Of a DNA stretch of 64,000 nt, positions 1 through 11,734 are shown one piece after another. The stretch spans positions 25,070,710-25,134,709 of the forward strand of contig CM032120.1 of assembly GCA_018894105.1 (NCBI GenBank), given 5' to 3'. A model generated the notes under the pieces. That model saw nothing but the letters and a program-made list of their open reading frames with translations, searched no databases and was not told the origin of the DNA. The translations under genes and the position numbers were made by a program. Within the stretch, counting starts at the first letter, position 1; every line of letters begins with the position of its first letter. The DNA is from Jacaranda mimosifolia (lineage: Eukaryota; Streptophyta; Magnoliopsida; Lamiales; Bignoniaceae).

Positions 1-770
1 GTCGAATACTTCACCAAAGGGTTGAAACCAAGGCTGTGCCCAAATTCACAGATGCTATGATAAGAGATTCTTATAGAAAAATATCATTTGCCATTTTAGC
101 TTACCTAAAATATTTATATATGACAATGACACCCAATTTCAAAGCAAACGAACTAGAGAATACTGTGAAGACCTTGGAATTAAGTAATGTTTCACTTTGG
201 TCAGACACCCGCAGGCTGATGGTCAAACAAAGGTTACTAACAGAACTGTTCTTGACCATATAAAAACTCGCTTGGAAGGCTCCAATGCTAGTTGGGAAGA
301 TGACCTACCCTGGAATCCTTTGGGCCTACCAGACCACCTGACGGATGGCCACCGGACAGAGCCCATACAGTTTGGTGTATTACTTGAAGGTAGTTATCCC
401 AACAGAATTAATCTAGCACACGGCTCGAGTTATACATTATAATCCAATCAGAAACAAAACTGAAAGAGAATTCAACCTTGACACTATCGACGAGCTCCAA
501 CTATAGGCTTTCACAAAAATGCAAAGATATAGGTCAATCATGGCTAAGCATTATGATAAAGGTGTCAAGCCCAGATGCTTTAAGGTCGGAGATCTTGTTC
601 TCAAGAAGGTAGAAGTCTCTAGAAACAGTGGCAAACTTGACCTAAAGTGGGAAGGACCATACTCCATAGTTAAAGTAGCAAAGCATTACTCTTATCGACT
701 GGTTGATCTAGCTAGTAATCAGCTACCACGTCCATGGAATGTAATTAACCTTAAGAAGTTTTATGTGTAG
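1..770 (+). pseudogene. Gypsy integrase C-terminal fragment, broken
   Basis: Reading several frames together gives recognisable integrase pieces. Near 197-260 there is an RHPQADGQ motif, typical of gypsy integrases just before the catalytic Glu region. Near 519-770 an intact 83-residue stretch carries VGDLVLKK, LKWEGPY and LPRPWNVINLKKFYV, which mark the C-terminal end of the Tat/Retand-type integrase. Frames change several times between these pieces and stop codons interrupt them, so no functional protein is possible. The reading frame ends with TAG at 768-770. The N-terminal half of pol lies outside the window. Confidence 0.85.
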
Positions 771-799
771 ACTGCATTGTATAGAACACACATATTCCA

Positions 800-950
800 G
801 AAAATTTCCTTTCGTGACCCCGCATTCGCATGATTAACGTTGCGTCAAATGCAAGTACTAAACAACGACCAAGTCGACCCTGCAGTCATATGATTAATTA
901 TTTCGCAATGTTCTAGTCGACTCCGCAGTCGCATGATTATTTCTATGATT
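800..950 (+). repeat. Degenerate short tandem repeat after gypsy pol
   Basis: Three diverged copies of a unit beginning roughly GTCGACCCYGCAGTCRYATG and continuing with ATTAA start near 815, 873 and 918. Spacing is about 45-58 bp. The array lies directly downstream of the integrase stop. Confidence 0.6.
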
Positions 951-2155
951 GAAGTTAAAGTTTATTCCCTATAAATTTAAATTGACCCGAATTCTCAAAT
1001 ACATAATTTTCAGCAAACAGTATGCCATTTTTACTTTGATGACAAGATGCATAAACTTAACTAAATATTAAAGTTTGCATCAAAACCAAAGTTTCATTCA
1101 TAAGCCCCTCGGGGCCTTACATTTTTCAGAAAACAAAAAGAAAGTTACAAATGGCAGCATCCATCTAGCTAGACCCTGTAGCCTCTCCTTGTCGAACTAT
1201 TGCCTCATCAGCTACCTCGTCGACCACTTTTAGCAGCTCATCGATCGAGTCCAGTCCTACGTTCAAAGGAGACGTCTTGACCTCTTGCTCAGGCAACTTA
1301 CCCTGAGTTGCTACAACGGGCTGCAAAGGCCCGATTCCTCAGTTAGAAAAACCCGATCACCGTTGGGGAAGAAGCTCGCCACATTCACCTTATTATTCTT
1401 TATTTCCAGGGCAAACCCTCCAGGGCAGAGACAGAACATCAACTTCATCCTCTTCAGTGGGGGCATTTTCATCAAACGCTTGAAGATGCTCGTCCTCGTT
1501 TACGTCAAGTCTGGTCTTGTCCTCAGGTCAAAACTTATATCCCATAAATTCTAGCTGTTTCACAGCGTGGTCGAAGGCCTCCTTCATATCATCCATCCTG
1601 AAGGTTACACTAGCATGGATAAAAGCTAATGAGAGCATAAACTGTTGAACGGCTTCCTTCCGGATCCCAGGCAGCACCTTAAAAAACTTAGCTCAAGTGA
1701 ATCGCATTGCGCTCTCATAACCATGCACTCGACCTATCTCAGAAGCTTCTTGAATTGAACTCAGTGTTTTCTTCAGTTGATCTCAGTCTGGCTTTTGCCC
1801 TAGACAACAACCAGCAGCTCAATATCATTTTCTTCGAGCTATTTAGTCAGCTCTGCCAGTCTCGACTCTAAAGAATCGACTTTGGTCTTCACTACTTCAT
1901 TATGTTTCTTCTCTAGCTCTTCACATTTTTCTAGCAGTCTTTGACATTGGATCTCACACAACTCATACCGGTGATGAAGGTTGTACCCCTATTGTCCAAC
2001 CTAAAAGTTACAAATGACAAAAATTAGCAATTTTTCCAATCAAATGCGCATTGAAACTCAACAAAAAATATACCATGTTAGCATGGTAGGTGGACACTTT
2101 CAAAGCGTCGACCTGTTTGTGGTTAAACATCTCCACCTGGTCTATTTGGAATAGA

Positions 2156-4066
2156 CTAGCTGTTAAAACTGCTAGCGGCATCACCGATGTTACGCCCCGC
2201 ACCCATTATCATAGTGGAGTTTGATACTCCCATCTTCTCATTGAATTGCAGCTCAAGAAAGGTGGGCAAATTACATAGCCGCTCAGGTGGAAGGGTACCA
2301 TATGCGACCTCTTCGCTCTTAATGACCTTTTTCTTACCCTTTTCGACCACGGTCTTTTTGGGGATGCTTTGCTTTTCGACCTCAACCACCTTCCTCTTCG
2401 ATTGAGGGAAGCTGCTCACTGCTCCCGCATTCTGCACAATAGTAGGTTGACTTTCTTTGACCACCTGATTGCCCCAATGGCTTGAGCGACAGCTGCTCGT
2501 TGAACTGCGGCAGCTTCTTTGCGCTGTTGCGCCTCCTATTGTTTGCATCTAGCATAAGCATTAGTTCATGCGTACAACCTTCCAACTAAGCCTTTCTTGA
2601 GCCATACCTGAGTAATTTTGACCATCACTTACGCAAATATGAGTATCTCCCTTGTTTGCTACTAATATGGGAATGTAGCCCCCTCAAAGCCTGCTTCTGA
2701 GAGCTTCTTTGAGTCAAGCTTTTTACCGACCCTTGTCCTGAATTTTGACTACCCTCGCTTGGGGATCTTGCACTCCTCTCACTTGCCATATTCCGTAAGG
2801 TGAAGGAAGCAAGATCCTAAATTGTGAGACCGCAGAAAGAGCTCTGCTCAACGTCTAATCATCATGTCCACTTGGCCCGAATTTGGGTATGACTAGTCCA
2901 TGCTACGTCATGTAGCCTACTGATTTTTGCTTCTAGCCTTTCTTTCGACTAGTTGTCTGTCTCCTTTTTGCACACCATCTTTCCTACTAAAAAGGTGCAT
3001 TGCGATTTGTCTTGCGCGATTTATAATCGATCGACCTGAAATGAAGACAGTTTTTGATCAAACAAATAGCATCCGAAAATAATATTTGGTATTATTTACA
3101 AAGGTTAGTTTCTACCTAAATGCGCATTTGCATGAATCTCAATGCAGTGGTCGACAGCCCCGCTAGAACCAAATTTCTCTCTCTTATGAAAATAGACACG
3201 TCCATCTCACCAAATTTGAGGAGATCCCAAACAAAAAACATTATTCCAGGATAGGTTCTCACTGTTGTCCAACTCGACCCTGCTTATCATCTTCGTTATC
3301 GAAATATTAAAACCAACCCTAATGGGACGTCGGACATAAAAGTATCTTTCTTTCCATTTTTGACCATGTGATGAAGATAAAGTTATAAACAATTTTCTAC
3401 TAGGTCGCGCCGTCAAGTAATAAAACCCAGACTCCTCAACCAAACTTGACTTACAGGACATCGGTAAGTAGAATAAATGACTAAAATTAGCCCAAGAAGG
3501 AGCTTCAGCGAGAATACCCATTAAAACGACAAAATTATACATCAGGGCGGAGCAATTGGGTAGGAGCTGGGTTATGCAGACTTGCAGACCTCTCAGCAAG
3601 TCGACTATTGGGTCACCTAAAGGGAACCTAAGTCTACAATTCATTGCGTCTTCAAAAACGGTTATGCACCCCTCCAGAGGAATGTGCATCCTATCTATGC
3701 CCTCGATTTAATTAGTTCAAATCCATCGGGAATATGATACTTCCCCCTAATCGATCTAAGGTCATTCAATGATACTTTCAACACGAAATCACTGTAATGG
3801 GTCATCATAAATAACCCACCCCTCGACCTCGAAGGTTTATCTGCCTCCTCTAAAGGCTTCTCATCAACTAAAGGATTGGAAGGTCCCATCCTCTCACCTG
3901 CTCCCAATACTCCTTCACCTACACCTAATTCAAGTTGTCCAGGAGTACCTGACCTTCTGCTAGAGGATTCACTAGACTTCGTCCTGCTATTCGAGATATC
4001 CGCCAAATGTGTAGCCTCAGAATCAGAATTAGAACTCAATATATTGATAGAAGATATTGCTACCAA
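2156..4066 (-). pseudogene. Antisense ORF of the gypsy element (gypsy-type putative transposase domain), broken
   Basis: On the minus strand, opposite to pol, 4066-3697 encodes an acidic, Ser-rich start and an IPDGFEL segment, then stops. One base frame away, 3689-3207 continues with the HIPLEGCITVFEDAM and LRFPLGDPIVDLL motifs. That layout matches the plant family annotated as 'putative gypsy type transposon' (Pfam Transposase_28). The two parts join through a frameshift near 3690-3700. The upstream frame stays open (codons for IEGIDR) into the second part, so this was one ORF. A Lys/Glu-rich, low-complexity C-terminal piece follows at 2548-2156. The function of such antisense ORFs is unknown. 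Calling it a decayed element gene is well supported; activity is not expected. Confidence 0.7.
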
Positions 4067-4435
4067 ACTTTAAAAATGCAGAAAAAGAGCACTTATAAAA
4101 GCTGCGCACAGATAATAAGGGCTCAAAAAAGCTCAAAGATCAACCAGAAATCTCCACTTCTCGACCTCAAAGCATTGTGGTAAGGTGAAAATGATCAGTG
4201 AAAATTCGCTATTTATAAACAGGCTGGAATTTCAACTGGTTAAAATATCCAATAACCGACTAATAAATGCATAACCGCTAGTTACCCATGTATTAATATT
4301 CGTGTAACCATTTAAAATAGCTCCCACCTTCATCCCTCTAGTTGAGATTCAAAATAATTTTTCTTGCTACATCTTTAGCAAACTACTCCTAGCTCCGACC
4401 TCACCAGGGTCGGACTTCGGAGTGGGGGGTACTCA

Positions 4436-5063
4436 TGATATGGGTTAGCCCAGTGGGTCCAATAAGGCCATCAAGCCCAACTTTCATAGCCCAAGGCCTT
4501 ACTCAACCATAAGGGTCGAGTTCGATGAACTGGAGGTTAGCATAAGTGCGGCAGAAGTATTAATGGTGGATAATGCCAGTCCCCATCACCCATGGCATAT
4601 GCATTAAATTCATCCCAACCACCAATCTGTCCACATTAATTAGTGTGACGGCTCATCACCTCCACCATTAATGTAGAGGCAACGACATTAATGATGGGAT
4701 GGTTTCCCCCTCCGTTTAGCTGGACAAGTGTGGGGCTTGGGGTTAGGTTGAAAAGACTTAAGCTATCCCTACCTATGAGAACAGTATATAAAGCACTTCA
4801 AAGCGAAATTCGTATTTTTGTCCATAGGCAATTACTATAAATACCTCTTCATCCTAATATAATAGCAAGCACTCATACACTCTTTGAACTGTTACTCTGC
4901 CCAAACATATCCAGGTCAATTTACTAACTTAATATTCAGAGTATCTTAGCCGAGGATCGGCTAGCCTGACATTTGCTCCTTGACTGCAAGTTCCACCCAA
5001 CGTCCATATAAAACATCTTTCGGTTCAAATCACCACCCAGGTCTGAGGCCCAGAGGCTCATCA
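4436..5063 (+). repeat. 3' LTR of the gypsy element
   Basis: The LTR starts TGATATGGGTTAGCCCAG directly after a G-rich polypurine tract and ends in CTCATCA near 5060-5063. A TATA-like AGTATATAAAG lies near 4791. No 5' partner is in the window, so the end is inferred from the TG...CA rule and from a similar LTR at 37517. Confidence 0.7.
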
Positions 5064-6258
5064 TATTAAAAATAACTTCATCAAATAGTATTTCAAATTT
5101 CTTGTTTCCACGTGCAAATATTGAAAATACGTATCAACATTTGAAATCCAATTTCTTTAATTTCATTTAGTTCTTTTCAACCTATATCAGCATGTAAACG
5201 TCATTAAACAAAAAATTTTGTGACCTTCGATTGGTATTTGTATGCACATTAACCTGTTTTCCCCTTTCCCAAATCTCCCTTGCCTTTGTTCAACTTGCTA
5301 CCCCTCTACCCAACTCACATATTATTATGAATAAAGCAAAAAATATAAACACAAAAAAATTAAGATAAATTTACGTAGTTTGTCCAAATTGGATTACATC
5401 CATGTGCAAGAAGAGATAAATAAATTGTTAAAAGTGCCAAAAGATTTTTACAAAAAGATCTCCCAAAATCAAAGAAGATGAGCAAAAATGTTCTCTAAAA
5501 ATTTTGTTGTAGAAACCCTTTACAAAAATATAACATAAAGAAATTCCTAAAACATAACTTTGATCGAGGTTGGGCTCAAATAAATTTGAGCTGGCCTTAA
5601 ACTTGTGCTAAAGCTCTACTGATTTTGAGCGAGAGCACAGAACATTCAACCCAACTTCATCAATCATGTAGGGTTATGTGTTGGAGCTCAAAAAATCTTC
5701 TGCTAGAGTTCAAAACACTCTGTTCAAAGAACTTTTGAGCCACAAATACAACACATATTTTCCCGCATATCGTATTACTCACTTTGATCCTCTATTTTAC
5801 TTCATATTTCATTTATTATTTTCACCTTAATAAATATATGCTATTTATATCTGAGTTCTAATAATTTATTCTTATAAAAAAATATTTATTACACTCAACA
5901 TATATTCATAAAATGAAATACAAAATTCAAATTGAACATTTAGTTTACTACCTATTTCTCTAGCGCACAATGACGTGTTTTTTGTTTCCCTTTCTCTATT
6001 GAGCACAAACATACGTACATTGTCATATTCCACTGCTAATTTTAAGGCGTATTGTTTTTTAAGAATATATTTTTATTTATGATGAAGCTGCTTGATTTTA
6101 TGATTTCATGAGTTGATTGTCTTTAGTCCTTAAGTTTAGATCTTTTATTCTAATTTATATATTATCTTTTATTTCATTTCATGAAAATATTTATTAAGAA
6201 ACTAATTCTATGAATATCTTTTAATATATATTGGCATTAACTAGTCTTATTATGATTC
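5064..6258. other. AT-rich intergenic stretch, no gene seen
   Basis: No coding signature, long inverted repeat or tandem array was recognised here. The segment separates the gypsy LTR from the copia A target duplication. Confidence 0.6.
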
Positions 6259-6263
6259 CGCAT

Positions 6264-6849
6264 TGTTGATTTTATCTTGAAATTTTAGGTAAAATTGACA
6301 AGAAATGGAAGAATGGAGCAAAACGGAGCAAAGTGGTCGAAATGGGCTTGAGAACACACCTCGACGCATTTTGGAAGGGCACCACGCACTGGGGCGCAAG
6401 GCAAGATGTGTACATGGGTGAAAAAGGCATGAAAACACGCGTCGTGCATCCCAGCGCATGATGAACAGTAACTTTGCGGAGCGCTGGGGTGCAAGTTTTG
6501 TGCGCCCCAATGTGCAACGCAGGCCCACGGGCCTTGGGCTTCATTTTTGGGTATAAATTTAGTGTTTTTTCTTCCAGGAAAGTATCACGAACATAACACA
6601 AAGGCTTCTTTACTGCTTTTGAGTAATTCTCTCAAGACGGAGTTTAGAACTAGGGTGTTAGGTGTTTTCGTGAGATTTGTAAGATTTAAATTTGTACTTG
6701 CACTTTGATTTGAGATCAATAAAATTCCTTTTCTTTGTTGGGTGGATTAGGCACATCGCCGAACCACGCTAAATCTTGTTGTCACTTTATATCAAATTTC
6801 TTTACTATTATTTCATTGTTTCCGCAATAGATCTTCATAGGTTACAACA
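6264..6849 (+). repeat. Copia A 5' LTR
   Basis: 586 bp, TG...CA. A TATA box (TATAAATT) lies at 6552-6559 and a polyadenylation signal AATAAA at 6718-6723. It is 88 bp shorter than the 3' LTR, because it has fewer GC-rich palindromic units in the region before the TATA box. Confidence 0.93.
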
Positions 6850-6852
6850 AAT

Positions 6853-6864
6853 TGGTATCAGAGC
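6853..6864 (+). promoter_or_regulatory. Copia A primer-binding site
   Basis: TGGTATCAGAGC starts 3 bp after the 5' LTR. It is the usual plant copia site complementary to initiator tRNA-Met. Confidence 0.9.
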
Positions 6865-6867
6865 AGG

Positions 6868-9800
6868 TTGGATCAGATGTCAGGAATGAAGTACGAGGTA
6901 GAGAAATTCGATGGAAAGAATGACTTTGGGCTGTGGAAGATGAAAGTTCACGCCCTCCTATGTCAACAAAGTTTACAGAGAGCATTAAAGGGCAGAGATT
7001 CCCTGCCAGAAACGCTGAAGGACGAGTTCATGGCGAAGGCTTACGGTACTCTGGTGTTTTCATTGGCGGATAACGTACTGAGAGAGGTCGCTACGGAAAG
7101 TACGCTAGCGGATTTATGGAAGAAGCTGGAGAGTTTATATATGACGAAGTCCCTGACAAATCGGCTGTATTTGAAACAACGATTATACACATTGAGGATG
7201 AAGGAAGGTACATCTATCACTCAACATATTGATTTTTTCAATAAGGTGATTCTGAATCTCGCTAATATAGATATCAAAATTGATGATGAGGATCAAGCTT
7301 TAATTCTCTTGTGTTCTCTATCAAAATCTTTTGAGCACTTGGTTACTACTTTGTTGTACAGGAGAGATACGATTTCAATGGAGGATGTGAAGGCCTCATT
7401 GAATTCCAACAAGTTGAGAAAACATGTCCTGGGCAACAACGATGGTGAAAGTTGGGAAGGATTGGTGGCTAAAGGGAGACTAAGAGAAAAGGGAAGGAGT
7501 TCCCGAACCAAGCCTAGAAATGGTGACAAGTATTTTAGGTGCGGTGGAAAGGGGCATTGGAAACGAAATTGTCCGGAACGAGGAAAGGCGAAGGATGCAG
7601 GTGAAACTTCTAATCAGAAATGGGATGATGTCGCAGGAATTGTTGAGGATGAGTCTGATGGCGAGCTTGTTCTCAATGTTGCTGAAACTTTACTAAGCTC
7701 TGAATAGATTTTGGATATTAGTTGCTCCTACCACATGTGCTCACGAGAAGATTGGTTTACCACATACCAGAAATATGATGGTGGTAAAGTGCTTATGGGG
7801 AACGATGCTTCTTGCAGGGTTGTAGGAATTGGCTTAGTTTGTATTAGAATGCATGACGGGATAGCAAGGACCCTAACAGATGTGCGTCATGTTCCAAATC
7901 TGAAGAAAAATCTAATATCGCTAGGTGCTCTGGACAAGAATGGTTGTGAGTACAGAGCTCGAGATGGAGTTCTGTGGGTTTCCAAAGGTGCACTGCTTAT
8001 CATGAAGGGAGAAAACTGGAATGACCTTTACATATTGCAAGGAAACACGGTTTCTGGTACTGCACCGGTTTCTTCATCAGTCAATGATACTACGAGACTA
8101 TGGCATGTGCGACTTGAGCATATGAGTGAAAGGGGGATGTCAGAACTGAGCAAACGAGGTTTGCTTTGCGAAGAGAAAACTGGAGAACTGGATTTCTGCG
8201 AGCAGTGTGTGCTAGGTAAGCAACACATGGTGAAATTCAACACTGCAGTTCACAGGACCAAAGGTACCTTGGATTACATTCACTTAGATCTTTGGGGGCC
8301 TTCTCAGGTTCCTTCAAAGGGAGGTGCAAGGTACATGCTGACATTCATAGATGATTTCTCACTGAGAGTATGGGTGTACATGCTGAAGCATAAGGATGAG
8401 GTGTTTGTCAACTTCAAGCAATGGAAGACCTTAATTGAGAAGCAGACAGGAAAGGAGATCAAGCGCCTGAGGACTGACAACGGATTGTTGTTCTGCAACA
8501 AGGAATTTCAGGAATTCTGCGAGAAGGAAGGAATTGTGAGGCATCGCACAATTGTACATACACCACATCATAATGGAGTTGCAGAACGAATGAATAGGAC
8601 TATCTTGGAAAGAGCCAAGTGCATGCTCTTTAACGCCGGATTGTCCAATGATTTTTTGGCAGAAGCAATTAATACTGCTTGTTATTTGGTGAATAGATCA
8701 CCATCAACTGCTTTGGACTGCAAGACACCAATAGAAGTTTGGTCTGGGTCTCCTACTAATTACTCAAATTTAGGAGTATTTTGGTGTCCAGCCTATGCTC
8801 ATATCCGGGATGGGAAGCTTGAGCCAAGGGCTAGGAAATGCATATTTCTAGGCTATGTAGATGAAGTCAAAGGTTATCGTTTGTGGTGTAATGATGACAA
8901 GGGCTCCAAGATGATTATCAGCAGGGACGTGACATTTGATGAGTCTGCAATGATGAAGAAGGTGGAGCAGCAGAAAAGCAGTCAACAGGGCGTTAAGGAG
9001 AAGGTGGAGATTCATATTGATCCTCCACAAGTTTCAAAGGGGAAACAGAAGGTGGTAGATGAAACTGGTGAGAATACATTACCACCTAACCAACAACAGA
9101 AAAATGAACCACTACAAAATTATCGCTTGGCTCGCGATAGGGAGATGAGGCAGATCAAACCACCACAGCAGTATGCTTGCTCAAATTTGGTAGCTTATGC
9201 TTTGAGTTCAGCTAAGGAGTTTGTATGAGATGATCTAGTCTCATACAAAGAGGTAATTTCAGGGCTAGATTCTGATAAATGGGTTGCATCTATGAGTGAA
9301 GAGATGGAGTCTCTACACAAGAATAACACATGGGAGTTGGTTGATATACCTAAAGGGCAGAAAATTGTAGGTTGCAAATGGATTTACAAGAAGAATGAAG
9401 GGATTCCTAGTATTGAAGATGCTAGATACAAGGTGCGATTGGTTGCTAAGGGTTTTACTCAGAGAGAGAGAGTTGACTTTCATGAAGCATTCTCTCCAAT
9501 TGTAAAACATACTTCCATTCGTGTTTTACTTGCCATGGTTGCTCTGTTTGATATGGAACTGGAGCAGATGGATGTGAAAACAGCATTTTTGCATGGTGAG
9601 TTGGAGGGACAATCTACATGAGTCAACCAGAAAAATTCGTTGTTCCCGGGAAATAAAATCAGCACGTCTTTTGAAGAGGTCATTATATGGCCTGAAGTAG
9701 TCTCCCAGGCAGTGGTATAAAAGATTTGATGCTTTTATTACCAAGATAAGATATACTAGAAGCAAATTTGATTGTTGTGTATATTACAAAATTCGTAGTG

Positions 9801-10802
9801 ATAGCCTTCTCGTATATTTGTTGTTGTATGTTGATGATATGTTGATTGCCTCTAAAAACATATCTGAGATCAACCAATTAAAAGCTCAATTAAGTAAAAA
9901 AATTTGAGATGAAGGATTTGGGTAGTGCAAAGAAGATTTTGGGCATGGAGATCATGCGGGACAGACACACAAGATTGTTGTACTTGTCTCAACAACATTA
10001 CATTGAGAAAGTACTTGAGCGATTTGGGATGGATAAGTCCAAGCCAGTTAGTACGCCACTTGCAGCTCATTTCAGGCTTTCATCAGATCTATCACCGAGT
10101 ATTGAAGAGGAGGTGGAGCACATGTCAAATGTGCCATATGCTAGTGCAGTGGGTAGCTTGATGTACGCCATGGTGTGCACTAGGCCAGACATTTCACATG
10201 CAGTCAGTGTTGTGAGCAGGTATATGCACAAGCCAAGAAAGACTCATTGGCAGGCTGTGAAATAGATCAGGAGGTATCTAAGAGGCTCTACAGACAGATA
10301 TTTGAGGTATAATCAATTGAATTCTACCACAAGAATTATTGGCTATGTGGATGCGGATTATGCAGGAGATTTGGACAGCAAAAGGTCCATTATGGGCTAT
10401 GTGTTTTGTGTATCAAGTTGTATGGTTAGCTAGAAGGCGACTTTGCAGTCATTGGTTGCATTGTCCATAACAGAAGCTGAGTACATGGCTTTGGCTGAAG
10501 GTGTTAAGGAAGGCATTTGGCTAAAGGGGCTGATCGATGATATGGGTATGACTTCTGAGATCGCTAAGGTATTTTGTGACAATCAGAGTGTCATACACTT
10601 GTCAAAGAATCAAACGTTTCATGAGAGAACAAAACACATAGATGTGAGGTATCACTTTGTTTGGGATATGGTGTCTCAAGGAGTCATGTTGGTTGACAAA
10701 GTTGGGACAAAGGATAATCCGGCAGACATGTTGACTAAGGTTGTTCTAGGAATCAAATTCGAGCATTGCTTGGATTTGGTTAATGTTTACAGACTCAGAT
10801 AA
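6868..10802 (+). pseudogene. Copia A gag-pol polyprotein, inactivated
   Basis: Gag runs from 6868 and its zinc knuckle has lost the first Cys (reads YFRCGGKGHWKRNC). A TAG at 7705-7707 stops the frame, and the protease motif that follows reads DIS rather than DSG. The integrase region (7711-9228) keeps the GAG-pre-integrase segment and the D-D-E residues (HLDLWGP, RTDNG, GVAERMNR), then stops at TGA 9226-9228. Reverse transcriptase starts near 9292 and is frameshifted near 9605. The YVDD motif survives at 9827-9838. An in-frame TAG at 10263-10265 and another TAG near 10432 break RNase H. The last segment, 10443-10802, ends the polyprotein. The pattern is a nearly complete coding region with few lesions, so insertion was probably not very old. 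Confidence 0.93.
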
Positions 10803-10852
10803 CTGGCCCTATTGGGGGCAATAACAAAGAAGATAAATGGGAATTTCAAGTC

Positions 10853-10864
10853 AAGGTGGAGAAT
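10853..10864 (+). promoter_or_regulatory. Copia A polypurine tract
   Basis: AAGGTGGAGAAT sits immediately upstream of the 3' LTR, the normal position for plus-strand priming. Confidence 0.8.
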
Positions 10865-11538
10865 TGTTGATTTTATCTTGAAATTTGAGGTAAAATTGAC
10901 AAGAAACGGAAGAAATGGAGCGAAACACAGCAAAGTGGTCGAAATGGGCTTGAGAACACACCTCGGAGCGTTTTGGAAGGACGCCACGCGCCGGGGCGCA
11001 AGGCAAGGTGCGCCAAGGTGTGTACATGGGCGAAAAAGGCATGAAAACACGTATCGTGCGCCCCAATGCATGATTTTTGCGCCCGGGCGCACAATGAACA
11101 ATAACTTTGCACTGGGGCGTAAGTTTTTTGCGCCCCAGCGCAAAGTTTCTGCCCTTGTACAAGAAAGACGCGCTGGGGCGCAAGTTTTGTGCGCCCCAAT
11201 GCGCGACACAAGCCTACGGGCCTTGGGCTTCGTTTTTAGGTATAAATTTAGCATTTTTTCTTCTAGGAAAGTATCACGAACATAACACAAGGACTTCTTT
11301 ACTGCTTTTGAGTAATTCTCTCAAGACGGAGTTTAGAACTAGGGTCTTAGGTGTTTTCGTGAGATTTGTGGGATTCAAATTTGTACTTGCACTTTGATTT
11401 GAGATCAATAAAATTCCTTTTCTTTGTTGGGTGGATTAGGCACATCGCCGAACCACGTTAAATCTTGTTGTCACTTTACATCAAATTACTTTACTATTAT
11501 TTCATTGTTTCAGCAATAGATCCTCCTGGGTTACAACA
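10865..11538 (+). repeat. Copia A 3' LTR
   Basis: 674 bp, TG...CA, with a TATA box (TATAAATT) at 11241-11248. It contains three GC-rich palindromic units not all present in the 5' LTR: 11079-11090, 11109-11142 and 11170-11204. Confidence 0.93.
11079..11204 (+). repeat. GC-rich palindrome array in the copia A 3' LTR
   Basis: GCGCCCGGGCGC at 11079-11090 is a perfect 12-bp palindrome. At 11109-11142 and 11170-11204, arms of the type TGGGGCGCA and TGCGCCCCA flank short T-rich loops, so each can fold into a strong hairpin. The units lie in the U3 region just upstream of the LTR TATA box. Confidence 0.8.
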
Positions 11539-11734
11539 CGCATAAACACTGGTTATTTCATTGATTATTATTGCATCCATAAAAAATGAAAATAAATTAA
11601 TAAATAAATCTTAGGTTTGTTCTTTTAAAACTTATGTTAGTGTTAGGTAAGGACAAATGAAAAGGATATTGAATAATAAGATTTGCATTGCACCTAGATA
11701 TTTTTATGTTGCCAAAAGATATATGTGATGCATG

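Larger units (their letters stand above)
1..5063 (+). mobile_element. 3' part of a Ty3/gypsy retrotransposon (Tat/Retand type)
   Basis: The element runs off the left edge of the window. In order it shows a decayed integrase C-terminus (to 770), a short degenerate tandem-repeat zone (about 800-950), a long spacer holding an antisense ORF (about 2156-4066), a purine-rich tract with a run of six G ending just before 4436, and an LTR that starts TGATATGGG and ends near 5063. A pol gene followed by a long spacer with an antisense ORF is a known feature of Tat-lineage gypsy elements such as Grande and Retand. Many stops and frameshifts show that the copy is dead. The lineage name is inferred from layout and integrase style, not from a tree. 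Confidence 0.8.
6264..11538 (+). mobile_element. Copia A: full-length Ty1/copia LTR retrotransposon, Tnt1-like
   Basis: Two related LTRs (6264-6849 and 10865-11538) flank an internal region of gag, protease, integrase, reverse transcriptase and RNase H in copia order. The LTR termini are TGTTG...CAACA. A perfect 5-bp target duplication, CGCAT, lies at 6259-6263 and 11539-11543. An initiator-tRNA-Met type primer site (TGGTATCAGAGC) lies at 6853-6864, and a polypurine tract (AAGGTGGAGAAT) at 10853-10864 touches the 3' LTR. The gag and integrase resemble the Tnt1/Tork group. Point stops and frameshifts inactivate the polyprotein, although the structure is complete. Confidence 0.95.

Noticed and set aside
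6250..6601. Minus-strand ORFs inside the copia A 5' LTR, repeated at 10787-11290
   Set aside because: They arise from the GC-rich palindromic LTR sequence, have no known domain, and differ in frame between the two LTRs.
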